Positions 8,672 to 15,608 of a DNA stretch of 41,656 nt are shown one piece after another. Numbering within the stretch: the first letter of the stretch is position 1; the number at the start of each line of letters is the position of its first letter. Where the stretch lies: contig DATASX010000091.1 of assembly GCA_036269075.1 (NCBI GenBank), forward strand, positions 1-41,656, read 5' to 3'. The position numbers were made by a program, and so were the translations under genes. Source of the DNA: Sporichthyaceae bacterium (GTDB taxonomy: Bacteria; Actinomycetota; Actinomycetes; Sporichthyales; Sporichthyaceae). The notes beneath the pieces are model-generated. The model ran no database searches, was not told where the DNA came from, and saw only the letters and a program-made list of their open reading frames with translations.

Positions 8672-9079
8672 TCAGGCCGCGACGACGACCCGGGCTCCGA
8701 CGGCCTCGTAGGTTGCCTTTGCGCGGAGGTCTCGAGTGCCCAGGTCGGCATTGTTGTCCCGGGCGGCCAGACCGACCAGCGCGTCGTAAACGGCGCCGCC
8801 CGCAACGCCGCGTTCGGCCAGGATGCCGGGAAGATGCATGGCGGTCTTGCGGGCGAGCAACAGGGGAGTGCCGAAGCGGGCCGCGATCAGTTCGGCGGCA
8901 TCGGCCGGGGTCAGTCGCAGATCTGCCGGAAGCCGGGTGAGTACGGAGTAAGTCTCGGCCAAGGCGTGGCCGGCCAAGACCACGTCACGGCCCTTCCACC
9001 AGCGCAGGACCTCGCCATGTGCACTGTGTGTGGCAATGATCAGCGGCACGGCCACGCTGGTGTCCAGGGCGAGGGTCAA
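8672..9079 (-). CDS. vapC: VapC-family PIN-domain toxin
   Basis: The 135-residue protein is a complete PIN domain with the four acidic metal-binding positions Asp6 (ALDTSV), Glu42 (ALAETYS), Asp99 (VYDAL) and Asp117 (GTRDL). PIN toxins are Mg-dependent ribonucleases that block translation, commonly by cutting tRNA or rRNA. Its ATG overlaps the antitoxin stop by four bases, typical of coupled toxin-antitoxin expression. It appears intact. Confidence 0.88.
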   Translation of the reverse strand: MTLALDTSVAVPLIIATHSAHGEVLRWWKGRDVVLAGHALAETYSVLTRLPADLRLTPADAAELIAARFGTPLLLARKTAMHLPGILAERGVAGGAVYDALVGLAARDNNADLGTRDLRAKATYEAVGARVVVAA

Positions 9080-9312
9080 CGTCGCCCGGCGTCGATCAGG
9101 CCGAAGACCGTTTCGTCGTCGATCGTGGTGTCGCCGGTGGCGACGAGCACGCCGGCCTCCTCGACGAGTCGAGCGGTGCGGCCGGCCGGGATGAGCTGAA
9201 GGCCTGCCCCGTAACGGGAGATGTGGACCACGGATCCGGTGCTCAGCCCCAATGCCTCACGCAGCGGCTTCGGCACCACAATCCGACCCACGGAATCCAC
9301 TGTGGCATCCAT
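9076..9312 (-). CDS. vapB: AbrB/SpoVT-type antitoxin of the VapBC pair
   Basis: From the ATG at 9312 the 78-residue product begins directly with a swapped-hairpin AbrB fold ([19 protein letters not shown]), ideal for DNA binding. It ends with an acidic tail ([13 protein letters not shown]) that would occupy the toxin's active site. An in-frame TTG at 9333 would add seven residues; I prefer 9312 because the domain starts there. The gene lies directly upstream of the toxin with a 4-base overlap and probably represses its own promoter. Confidence 0.85.
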   Translation of the reverse strand: MDATVDSVGRIVVPKPLREALGLSTGSVVHISRYGAGLQLIPAGRTARLVEEAGVLVATGDTTIDDETVFGLIDAGRR

Positions 9313-9371
9313 AGGGAGAACGTTACCAGCCAATTCCCAAGGGCGGGCGCAGTAGCTTTCGGTGGTCGCGG

Positions 9372-9773
9372 TCAGCTGTTCTCGGGGATCTCGACAACCA
9401 CGTCGGTGGACTTGACCCGGGCGATGGCGAGCACGCCGGGTTCCAGGCCGAGTTGGTCGGCGGCCTCGCGGCTCATCAGCGACACGATTCGGTACTGGCC
9501 GGCCTGGATCTCGACCTGGGCCATCACGGTGTCGCGGATGACGTTGGTGACGATGCCCCGCAGTCGGTTGCGCGCGGAGGCCCCGACGACTCGGACGACC
9601 TCGGGGTGTTCGCCCATGGAGCGGGCGAACTCGGCGAGGTCCGGGCCCTGCACGACCCGGTGGCCGTTGCGGTCACGGCTGGCGGTCAACTTGCCGGCGT
9701 CGGCCCAGCGCCGAACGGTGTCGGTGCTGACGCCGATGAGGTCGGCTACCTCACTGATGCTGAAGGTGCGCAT
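9372..9773 (-). CDS. MerR-type HTH fused to a Mop/TOBE molybdate-binding domain
   Basis: The 133-residue protein has an N-terminal MerR/excisionase-like helix-turn-helix (SISEVADLIGVSTDTVRRW, about residues 5-23) and its wing (GKLTASRDRNGHRVV). A single Mop/TOBE domain follows (SARNRLRGIVTNVIRDTVM to KSTDVVVEIPE, about residues 66-131). Mop domains bind molybdate or tungstate at a dimer or hexamer interface, so this should be a molybdenum-sensing regulator or small Mo-binding protein. It lies 59 bases downstream of mosA on the same strand, which suggests that it controls, or buffers Mo for, the storage protein. No modABC transporter is in the window. Confidence 0.85.
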   Translation of the reverse strand: MRTFSISEVADLIGVSTDTVRRWADAGKLTASRDRNGHRVVQGPDLAEFARSMGEHPEVVRVVGASARNRLRGIVTNVIRDTVMAQVEIQAGQYRIVSLMSREAADQLGLEPGVLAIARVKSTDVVVEIPENS

Positions 9774-9832
9774 GGCGCCCGCCTGTCCTTCGGTCGTTAG
9801 CTGTTTCTGACGGGTCGGGTCGTCAGCTCCGC

Positions 9833-10651
9833 TCAGCCGGCGCGGAGCAGCGTCCCCACGTCCTCGCCGGCCAAGGCACGGGTGAGGTTACCGGGAACCA
9901 GACCGTTGACGACGCGAGCGCTGCGCACGTGTCGCGCCCGGTCGAGCAGGTCGAGCACGACCGGGTCGATCGGCATCGAGGCCAGGCCCTTTGCGCGCAG
10001 CTGACTGGTCGTCAGATCGGACCAGGCTTGTGCCGGGCCGGTTGCCGGATCTGCATCGCAGATGCCATCCGCGTCCTTGACGTAGACCAGCTGCGCCGCA
10101 CCGTAGGCCTCGGCCAGCAGCAATGCGCCCGCGTCGGCTCCGTAGGCCGGGACCTTGCCGACGCCCGGGGGCGGCTCGTAGAGCCCGAAGGGCGGGTAGG
10201 CGTTGGCGACCGCCAACGGGCAAGCGGCCAGGTGGGTGGTCAGCTGGTGGGCGGCACTGCCGTGCGGCAGGTAGGAGACCCCGTCGCCGGCCAGCATGGC
10301 CGCGATCAGGTGTCCGTTGGCCTCGGCCTCGGTGGAGACCAGCCCGGCCAGCACGCCGGTCGGCAGGCCGAGGTCCAGGCCCACGCCGAGTACGTGCCGG
10401 CCGCGGATGCCGGGCCCGGTGAGGACCAGCATGCGTCGGCGTGGCATCGCCGCGCGCAGTTCGTTGACTATCTGGGTGACCGTTTCCCCGCTGCGGTCGC
10501 AGATCGAGCGGCCGCCGAGCACGATCACGTCGAGCCACGGCAGCAGCCGGATCGGTTCGGTCTCGACCACGCGCACCAGGTCGCGGTCGAGCAGGGTCTG
10601 GCGCATCAGCGGGGACGGGACGTCCTTGACAGTGAAACCGGGATCCGACAT
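9833..10651 (-). CDS. mosA: Molybdenum storage protein subunit alpha homologue
   Basis: The 272-residue protein has the amino-acid-kinase (UMP kinase-like) fold. Compared from memory with Azotobacter vinelandii MosA, it shares its order of landmarks: SPLMRQTLLDRDL, IRLLPWLDV, an arginine-containing turn GRHVLGVGLDLGLPTG, GHLIAAMLA-GVSYLPH, AYPPF, YGADAGALLLAEAYGA and C-terminal ARVVNGLVPGNLTRALAG. In Azotobacter, three alpha and three beta subunits form a cage that uses ATP to pack about a hundred Mo atoms as polyoxomolybdate clusters. The start ATG at 10651 is 9 bases after the mosB stop, preceded by a GAGGG. Length and motifs are complete, so it should be functional. Confidence 0.85.
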   Translation of the reverse strand: MSDPGFTVKDVPSPLMRQTLLDRDLVRVVETEPIRLLPWLDVIVLGGRSICDRSGETVTQIVNELRAAMPRRRMLVLTGPGIRGRHVLGVGLDLGLPTGVLAGLVSTEAEANGHLIAAMLAGDGVSYLPHGSAAHQLTTHLAACPLAVANAYPPFGLYEPPPGVGKVPAYGADAGALLLAEAYGAAQLVYVKDADGICDADPATGPAQAWSDLTTSQLRAKGLASMPIDPVVLDLLDRARHVRSARVVNGLVPGNLTRALAGEDVGTLLRAG

Positions 10652-10660
10652 GACGCCCCC

Positions 10661-11470
10661 TCAGTCCGCGCTGATGATCGTGCCGACGTGTTCGCCGTTG
10701 ACCGCGCGGGTCACCAGCTCGGGCCGTAGCCCGTTGACGATCTGGACCGACCGGACGTGCCGGGCGTGCCGCAGCATGTGCAGCAGCGGTCGCTCGACGA
10801 CGAGGTCGGGCAGGTCCAGCTCGATCAGTTCGTCCACGGTGATCCGGGGGATCAACTTCGCCGACGGGTCGGTCTTGGGGTTGGCGCTGTAGAGGCCGTC
10901 CTCGTCCTTGACGTAGACGACGTTGCGGGCGCCGTAGACCTCGCCGACCAGCCACACCCCGGCGTCGGTGCGGTAGGGCGGGATCAGGCCGGCCTCGGGA
11001 TTGGGGTGCCACATCCCGTAGGGCGGCATGCCCGGGAAGACCACCGCGTGGGATTCGGCGATGTAGAGCGGCAGTACCCCGAAGCCCTCATGCCCGACCG
11101 TGGGTACTCCGTGACGGGCCATCAGATACCCGAGCATCCGGGCGTTCTGGCCCGCAACGGCGGCGCCGAGGTCGGACAGCACGCCGGTCGGCAGGCCCAT
11201 CGCGGCGCCCATTGTGTAGGCGTGGCGAGCCCGCGTGCCGCCACCGGTGCCGATCATCAACTGGTGGCTGCCCTTGAGCGCGACCAGCTCGTCGACCAGT
11301 GGGTAGATCGCGGCCCGGCCGCGGTCGAGCAAACTCTGCCCGCCGACCTTGAGCACGGTCGCGTCGGGCAGGATCCGGTAGTCCGCCGCCCCTGACGTGG
11401 CTGCCAACAGCGCTGGGTCGGACAGCGAATTGTCCAACAGGGCCCAGCCCGGCGCGGTTTGCGTGGTCAT
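10661..11470 (-). CDS. mosB: Molybdenum storage protein subunit beta homologue
   Basis: The 269-residue protein is the beta-type partner. It contains LLDNSLSDPALLAA, DYRILPDATVLKVGGQS, LDRGRAAIYPLVDELVA, IGTGGGTRARH, FPGMPPYGMW, IPPYRTDAG, VYVKDEDGLYSANPKTD and a VQIVNGL-containing end. All parallel Azotobacter MosB as I remember it. ATP-driven molybdate uptake into the cage is known for the Azotobacter complex; the same role here is inference. I chose the ATG at 11470 because GGGAGGT stands just upstream. The frame stays open to 11692, but the extra part has ordinary intergenic composition. It heads a probable mosB-mosA-regulator operon. Confidence 0.86.
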   Translation of the reverse strand: MTTQTAPGWALLDNSLSDPALLAATSGAADYRILPDATVLKVGGQSLLDRGRAAIYPLVDELVALKGSHQLMIGTGGGTRARHAYTMGAAMGLPTGVLSDLGAAVAGQNARMLGYLMARHGVPTVGHEGFGVLPLYIAESHAVVFPGMPPYGMWHPNPEAGLIPPYRTDAGVWLVGEVYGARNVVYVKDEDGLYSANPKTDPSAKLIPRITVDELIELDLPDLVVERPLLHMLRHARHVRSVQIVNGLRPELVTRAVNGEHVGTIISAD

Positions 11471-11558
11471 CCAGTACCTCCCTGCCCGTGGCCGGGCCCG
11501 ATCATGCCCGACTTCCGACGCGCGCGGAACCAGGTGGTTTCCAGCGGTCATTGGTGCC

Positions 11559-11627
11559 TTGGCTAACCAAAGGGTCAGAACTGCCAGAGGTAGGGCAAGT
11601 GCCAGCGACAAGCCCGAAATATATTCG
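11559..11627 (-). promoter_or_regulatory. Candidate mosBA promoter with two dyads
   Basis: Within an AT-richer gap, CGAA-ATATA-TTCG (11615-11627) contains, on the minus strand, TATATT as a possible -10. About 50 bases nearer mosB lies TTGG-CTAA-CCAA (11559-11570). Either could be bound by the MerR-Mop regulator. The TATA core recalls ModE boxes but does not match them exactly. No good -35 is evident. Confidence 0.4.
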
Positions 11628-11669
11628 CTGATTGGGTGCCAGATTTGGGCGGCGCCGACGTGGCTGTCG

Positions 11670-11952
11670 TCAGGCGTGGATGCCGACGACAATGGCGGCT
11701 GCGATGGCCGACATGGACAGTCCGGCCACGGCGAGCGCGCCGCTGCATCGCCTACGCGGTCGGGCCTCTCGGCGGGCGGCCACCGAGAGCCTCAGCGCGA
11801 GCAGCGCCAGTGGGAGGCAGGGGTTCGAAATGACCGGTGACGCGCTGAACGCGATCGCGAGTACCCCAGTCGCTGCGCCCATGGCCGCGAGCCCCGGGCC
11901 GGCCGGCCTGGGCCTGGTCCGCAGTGGACGCGGTCGGCGTTGTCGCGGTCAT
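11670..11952 (-). CDS. DUF4190-like small membrane protein, possibly frameshifted
   Basis: From an ATG at 11882 the 70-residue frame gives two hydrophobic segments around a basic loop (GVLAIAFSA..., SVAARREARPRRRCSG, GALAVAGLSMSAIAAAIVVG). This is the layout of DUF4190 proteins. Family members normally carry a Thr/Pro-rich N-terminal tail, and one exists in another frame: an ATG at 11952 gives MTATTPTASTADQAQAGRPG. Removing one C from the CCC at about 11896-11900 would join the two frames seamlessly. It is therefore either a short intact gene from 11882 or a longer gene with a one-base insertion. The function is unknown. It is divergent from nothing and lies 199 bases upstream of mosB on the same strand. 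Confidence 0.5.
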
Positions 11953-12159
11953 CGAACGAGCCAGTCGACCAGCAGCCTGCTGCTGCTGACCTCGGTCCGG
12001 GCGGGCGCCGGGTCGGTCGTCCCTGCTGGCCGATCCGTATGCGCCATGTTCACCACTCCGCAGACACGGGTTACTCGCCACCGTGAGTACGGCGGTGGAT
12101 TATCCGGGCGTCCGCGCGCACACCCGCCCGTCAGGTGGTGTTGGACATCGCAAACCGAG

Positions 12160-12177
12160 GCGTTCCCCTGGGAACGC
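12160..12177 (+). repeat. Perfect 8-base-arm palindrome
   Basis: GCGTTCCC and GGGAACGC flank a 2-base centre (CT). It could be a regulator site or a short hairpin. It stands 30-40 bases ahead of the orphan coding-like stretch. Confidence 0.45.
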
Positions 12178-12214
12178 TTCCGTCTGTGGCCGGCTGCCGG
12201 GAACTGATGGTGCG

Positions 12215-12415
12215 TCAGCTGGTTACCTACGACTACGCGAGGCCGTCGACGCGGCCCTGCGGGAACTCGCCGCCCAGGCCGGCGCACACAACGACGAACT
12301 GACTCTCCTGCTCGCGCAGGCCCAGTTGGCCGACAAGGCCGGGCTGGCTCGTTGGACGGCCGGGTTGGTCGAGTTCCTCGCCGAGGCTCTCGGCACCGGG
12401 GGCGACCCGCGTCGC
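12215..12415 (+). pseudogene. Orphan coding-like stretch
   Basis: The plus-strand frame reads as plausible amphipathic helical protein, for example LREAVDAALRELAAQAG, TLLLAQAQLADKAGLARW and LVEFLAEALG, with high-GC third positions. It then runs without a stop into the antisense of the HlyD gene. No ATG or GTG lies in frame close by. An ATG at 12206 in the next frame gives MVRQLVTYDYA, which a one-base shift would join to EAVDAALREL. I read this as the remnant of a small gene cut off at its 3' end. The family is not recognised. Confidence 0.3.
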
Positions 12416-13987
12416 TCAGGCGCCGCCGGCCGCCGCCGGTGCCGTGCCGGGGACGACCACGAGGTCGCCGGGCTTGAGTGCGCGGGAGGAGATCTCGGTG
12501 GCGGTGTCTCCGATCAGGCCGACCGTGACCGGGACCTTGAGATAGTCGCTGCCGCGCTGCACGGTGACGACGCTCTTGCCCTCGCCGCTGCTGCGCACCG
12601 CGGCGTTGGGCACGGACAGGACGTCGGGGCGGGAGGCGGTGGTGATCACGACCGAGGCGCTCTGGCCGAGTCGCTGGGCCGCGGCGCGGTCGTCGAGGTC
12701 GATCTTGACGTTGTACTCCACGACGTGGTTCACGACGGTCTCCTCCAGGTCGATGGCCTTGACGGTGCCGGTGACCACGGCGCCGGTGCCGGGGAAGGTC
12801 ACCTGGGCGCTCTGTCCGACGTTGACCTTGCGGATGTCCTTCTCGGCGACCTGGGCGGTGACGTCGCGGTGGGTCAGGTCGGCCAGGGTGACGAAGCCGG
12901 ACTGCGTGGCCGCATGACGGTCCTCCACGGCGCCGGGTCCGTTGGGGAACGCCGGCGGGGACGCGGTCCCGCGGGCGGCGGCGGCCGGGGTCTCGCCGAC
13001 GTCGCCGGCGATGTCGATGACGGTGCCCTTGAACGGTGCCTTCAGCACGGTGTCGGCCAGCTCGTCGTGGGCCTGGTCGACCTCGGCCTTCGCGTTGCGG
13101 ACGGCGCCCTTGGCCTCCTGGATCAGGCCGGGGATGCAGGTGCAGCGGTGGCCGACGCCGTCGTGCGCCACGGCGACCGCGACATCGGCGCGGGCCAATC
13201 TGGCCGCGCGGATCATCTGCCGCAGGTTCTGCTCGTCCTGGGCCAGGGTGGTGGCCCGGGCCGCCTGGGCGGCGGCCAACCCGACCCCGGCCGCGGCCAC
13301 GGCGCTGCGGGTGGTGCTCGAGGTGATGCTGTTGAGGCGTTGCCGTTGCCTGATCCGCGTCCGGCTGTCGGTGGTCACGCTCGCCGGGAAGTTGGGATTG
13401 CCGGTCAGATTGTTGGTGGTCAGCGAGTGGCTGTGGAGTGCGGCACTGCTCGCTGTCGAGGAGCTCGACTCGGAGCGGTCGCGCCGGTTGGCGTCCAGGT
13501 TCTGCACCTGCGAGGACATGAGCTCGTCCTGCGCGTCACGGTCCACGTGCAACCGCATCGCGGCGTCGCGGGCGGCGCCCAGGGAGTTGCGGAACATGCG
13601 GACCGCGGCGACCACCGAGGCCCGATCCCCGTCCAGAGTCTCCTTGGCGAATGCCAGCTGACCCTTCGCGGTGACCAACGCAGCCTGGGCGAGTTCCAGC
13701 TGTCGGGTGGCTGCCCGGTTGTCGACCTCGGCGAGTTCCTGACCCGCGTCGACGGCGTCGCCGACCCGCACCGGCAACTTCGTGACCAGTCCCGGACTGC
13801 CGTTGAACGTGACCCCCACGGTCCGGGGGGCGTCGAGGTTCCCGACGGCCTCGACCGTCGATGTGACTGTGCCCGTGGCCACGGGCACCGTATGGCTGCC
13901 CGGACCGGGCGTCTCGGCGTTGCCGACTGTCGCCACGAGCACTAGCAGCGCCAGCGCCTCGTGGACGGCGACCTTCTGGAACATCAT
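12416..13987 (-). CDS. HlyD/MacA-type membrane fusion (adaptor) protein
   Basis: The 523-residue product has one N-terminal membrane anchor or signal (about residues 8-24), then an HlyD/RND adaptor layout. First comes a barrel-sandwich/lipoyl half (VTSTVEAVGNLDAPRTVGV, VGDAVDAGQELAEVD), then a long helical hairpin, the second lipoyl half (VLKAPFKGTVIDIAGDVGE), beta-barrel (VTAQVAEKDIRKVNVGQ) and membrane-proximal domain. Such proteins link an inner-membrane ABC or other transporter to the outside. A Ser/Thr/Asn-rich stretch of about 50 residues interrupts the hairpin. No transporter ATPase or permease is adjacent, so it is an orphan here. The start is ATG 13987 (or 13984); the ribosome binding site is weak. 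Confidence 0.85.
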   Translation of the reverse strand: MMFQKVAVHEALALLVLVATVGNAETPGPGSHTVPVATGTVTSTVEAVGNLDAPRTVGVTFNGSPGLVTKLPVRVGDAVDAGQELAEVDNRAATRQLELAQAALVTAKGQLAFAKETLDGDRASVVAAVRMFRNSLGAARDAAMRLHVDRDAQDELMSSQVQNLDANRRDRSESSSSTASSAALHSHSLTTNNLTGNPNFPASVTTDSRTRIRQRQRLNSITSSTTRSAVAAAGVGLAAAQAARATTLAQDEQNLRQMIRAARLARADVAVAVAHDGVGHRCTCIPGLIQEAKGAVRNAKAEVDQAHDELADTVLKAPFKGTVIDIAGDVGETPAAAARGTASPPAFPNGPGAVEDRHAATQSGFVTLADLTHRDVTAQVAEKDIRKVNVGQSAQVTFPGTGAVVTGTVKAIDLEETVVNHVVEYNVKIDLDDRAAAQRLGQSASVVITTASRPDVLSVPNAAVRSSGEGKSVVTVQRGSDYLKVPVTVGLIGDTATEISSRALKPGDLVVVPGTAPAAAGGA

Positions 13988-14210
13988 CTACCCGCCCTTG
14001 CTCGTGGCCGCCGCCGCGGCCACCTCCCGACCCCACCTGCCACATTCGTCCCACAAACCTCATCAACAACAACAGTCACGTTAGGTGGCGCATGGTCGGG
14101 GGGGCGTACGGAGAGATCCAGCTTTGGGTCAAATCACCCGGCCCGGGACCGCGCCCGGCGCCGCCGGCAGGTGGACGCCGACCGCTCGTGGCGCGGATTT
14201 CACGAGCCGG

Positions 14211-14939
14211 TTACCAAGTGCCAGGAATGCCTCGGCGCGAGCGGGGCAGGGGGCGACCATGATCCGGACGGACCGGCCGCCCGACTCGGTCGAGGACCAG
14301 CGCGATCGACGGTACGACCGCGAACGCCGTCGCGGCGCCACCGAGCGCGTCGGTCGGGTAGTGGATGTTCAGCACGATCACCGCCCACGAGATCGCCGCA
14401 CCGACCGCCAGGGCCGCCGCGGGTACCAACCGCCGGGTCCGGCGCCGGTCCCAGGCGCGGGCGCCGGCCAGTGCCAGCGCCAGGCTCAGCGCCCAGGCGG
14501 TCGCGAAGGCCACATGTCCGCTGGGGTAGGACAGGCAGCACTGGTGGATGCGACGGCCCACCAGAGGTTTGAGGATCTCCGCCGTCGCCGGGGCCGCGAT
14601 TGAGCCGAGGCCGACCAGCACCATGTCGGCGCGACGCCGCGCAGCGCGGCAGCAAAGCATTCCGGCGATCACCAGCGCGGTGGCCACGTATCTGTTGCCG
14701 ATCGTGTCCAGCAAATGGGCGAGTCCGCGCCAGGGTTGACCTACCGGATCGCGATGCTCACTCCACCAGTCGACGCCGGCCGGTGGATGGACTGCGAATG
14801 CCACCGCGCCGCCGGTTAAAGTCAGCGCGCCGACAATTGTGCACCCGTAAAGAAATCCACGGTCGCGGCCGATGAATTCGTCGCGAACCGGATAGGTCGG
14901 GGTGCGCGGGGCCGACGACGGGTCGGGTGCAATCACCAC
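14211..14939 (-). CDS. PAP2-superfamily membrane phosphatase
   Basis: The 242-residue protein has about five to six membrane helices and the three PAP2 motifs: KPLVGRR (C1), YPSGH (C2) and NIHYPTD (C3, with its His). The family removes phosphate from lipid phosphates such as undecaprenyl pyrophosphate or phosphatidic acid, with the site on the outer face. I chose the GTG at 14939 because GGAG stands seven bases upstream; the frame is open to a GTG at 15038 but with non-coding composition. Being next to the polysaccharide locus, it could recycle the undecaprenyl pyrophosphate released by Wzy, but it is transcribed away from it. Confidence 0.82.
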   Translation of the reverse strand: MVIAPDPSSAPRTPTYPVRDEFIGRDRGFLYGCTIVGALTLTGGAVAFAVHPPAGVDWWSEHRDPVGQPWRGLAHLLDTIGNRYVATALVIAGMLCCRAARRRADMVLVGLGSIAAPATAEILKPLVGRRIHQCCLSYPSGHVAFATAWALSLALALAGARAWDRRRTRRLVPAAALAVGAAISWAVIVLNIHYPTDALGGAATAFAVVPSIALVLDRVGRPVRPDHGRPLPRSRRGIPGTW

Positions 14940-14988
14940 GGCCCGACTCCACGGCGTATCGCCCGCACCGGCACGAGACCACCGTATA

Positions 14989-15003
14989 CCGAATGATATT
15001 CGG
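14989..15003 (-). promoter_or_regulatory. Operator-like palindrome upstream of the PAP2 gene
   Basis: CCGAAT and ATTCGG are perfect 6-base arms around a 3-base centre, 50 bases upstream of the PAP2 start. On the minus strand a TATACG follows it, possibly the -10. Confidence 0.4.
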
Positions 15004-15293
15004 ACCGATTCCCGGCGTGGCGACAAGCTCGGGTGCACGACTCACCGTGGACGTCGGACGCTTCGCGGCAGGTAGCTCTCGCCCCTGCTTTCCCCGACGT
15101 CGCAAGATAAATCCGCAGCACCAACAGCCTGCACTGATCAACTTCTACCTCAGCCCGATTGGGTCGCACAACCCCGGCACGGCATGCCGCCGGACCTCGT
15201 GATTCGGTGGGTCGGCAGCGTTTTGTGACGCAGGCCATAGTTTGAATTGCGGGGCCGGGGTGAACCCTTGAATTGAGCCTTTCTTCGGATTGG

Positions 15294-15312
15294 ACGGTTG
15301 TTCAGCAACCGT
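15294..15312 (+). promoter_or_regulatory. Palindrome upstream of the exopolysaccharide promoter
   Basis: ACGGTTG and CAACCGT are perfect 7-base arms around a 5-base centre. It ends 33 bases before the candidate -35, a normal place for an activator or repressor. Confidence 0.45.
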
Positions 15313-15345
15313 TCACGGATACCGAGAATGGAAAAGCCAGGCGGT

Positions 15346-15373
15346 TTGCATTCTGCTGATCGACTGTTATGGT
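15346..15373 (+). promoter_or_regulatory. Candidate sigma-70-type promoter of the exopolysaccharide operon
   Basis: TTGCAT (15346-15351) and TATGGT (15368-15373) are separated by 16 bases in an AT-richer patch. Transcription would start near 15380, leaving a leader of about 230 bases before the first gene. Confidence 0.45.
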
Positions 15374-15608
15374 TCGGCCGTCGGAAGCCGATTCCGTATC
15401 GGCGCACCGATCTAGGTCCTCGATATCCCGGGCCACCCGTACACCCGCAGACAAGCGGGGGGCGGCACCCGGACAAGCGCATTGCGCACACGGAAAATGC
15501 TGTTGTTCGTCGAATTGTTGAGTAACTCGGATTCGGCGGGTGGCGGTCACGCGCGCCTCGGAACGTGTGAACTCCAGCCGACGTCCTGATCTCGTACGGG
15601 GCGCACCA

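Larger units (their letters stand above)
11953..12415. other. Gap between the DUF4190-like gene and the HlyD gene
   Basis: No complete gene is convincing here. It holds a perfect palindrome (12160-12177) and, at about 12215-12415 on the plus strand, a coding-like stretch without a proper start or stop (see the next two entries). Confidence 0.5.
14940..15608. other. Long divergent regulatory gap before the exopolysaccharide operon
   Basis: This ~670-base stretch is clearly less GC-rich than its surroundings and has no supported gene. It holds two dyads, a repeated TTGAATTG (15242-15249 and 15268-15275) and a plausible promoter, listed separately. The length suggests a long leader or several regulators. 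Confidence 0.6.

Noticed and set aside
11471-11692. N-terminal extension of mosB
   Set aside because: The frame is open, but composition is intergenic and a strong GGGAGGT precedes ATG 11470.
12421-13945. Plus-strand frame continuing from the coding-like stretch
   Set aside because: Antisense of the HlyD gene, made of Gly/Asp/Arg/Leu-rich sequence without features.
15540-15608. GTG start extension of the sugar-phosphate transferase
   Set aside because: Nine of 23 codons end in A or T, unlike the genes around it, and no ribosome binding site precedes it.
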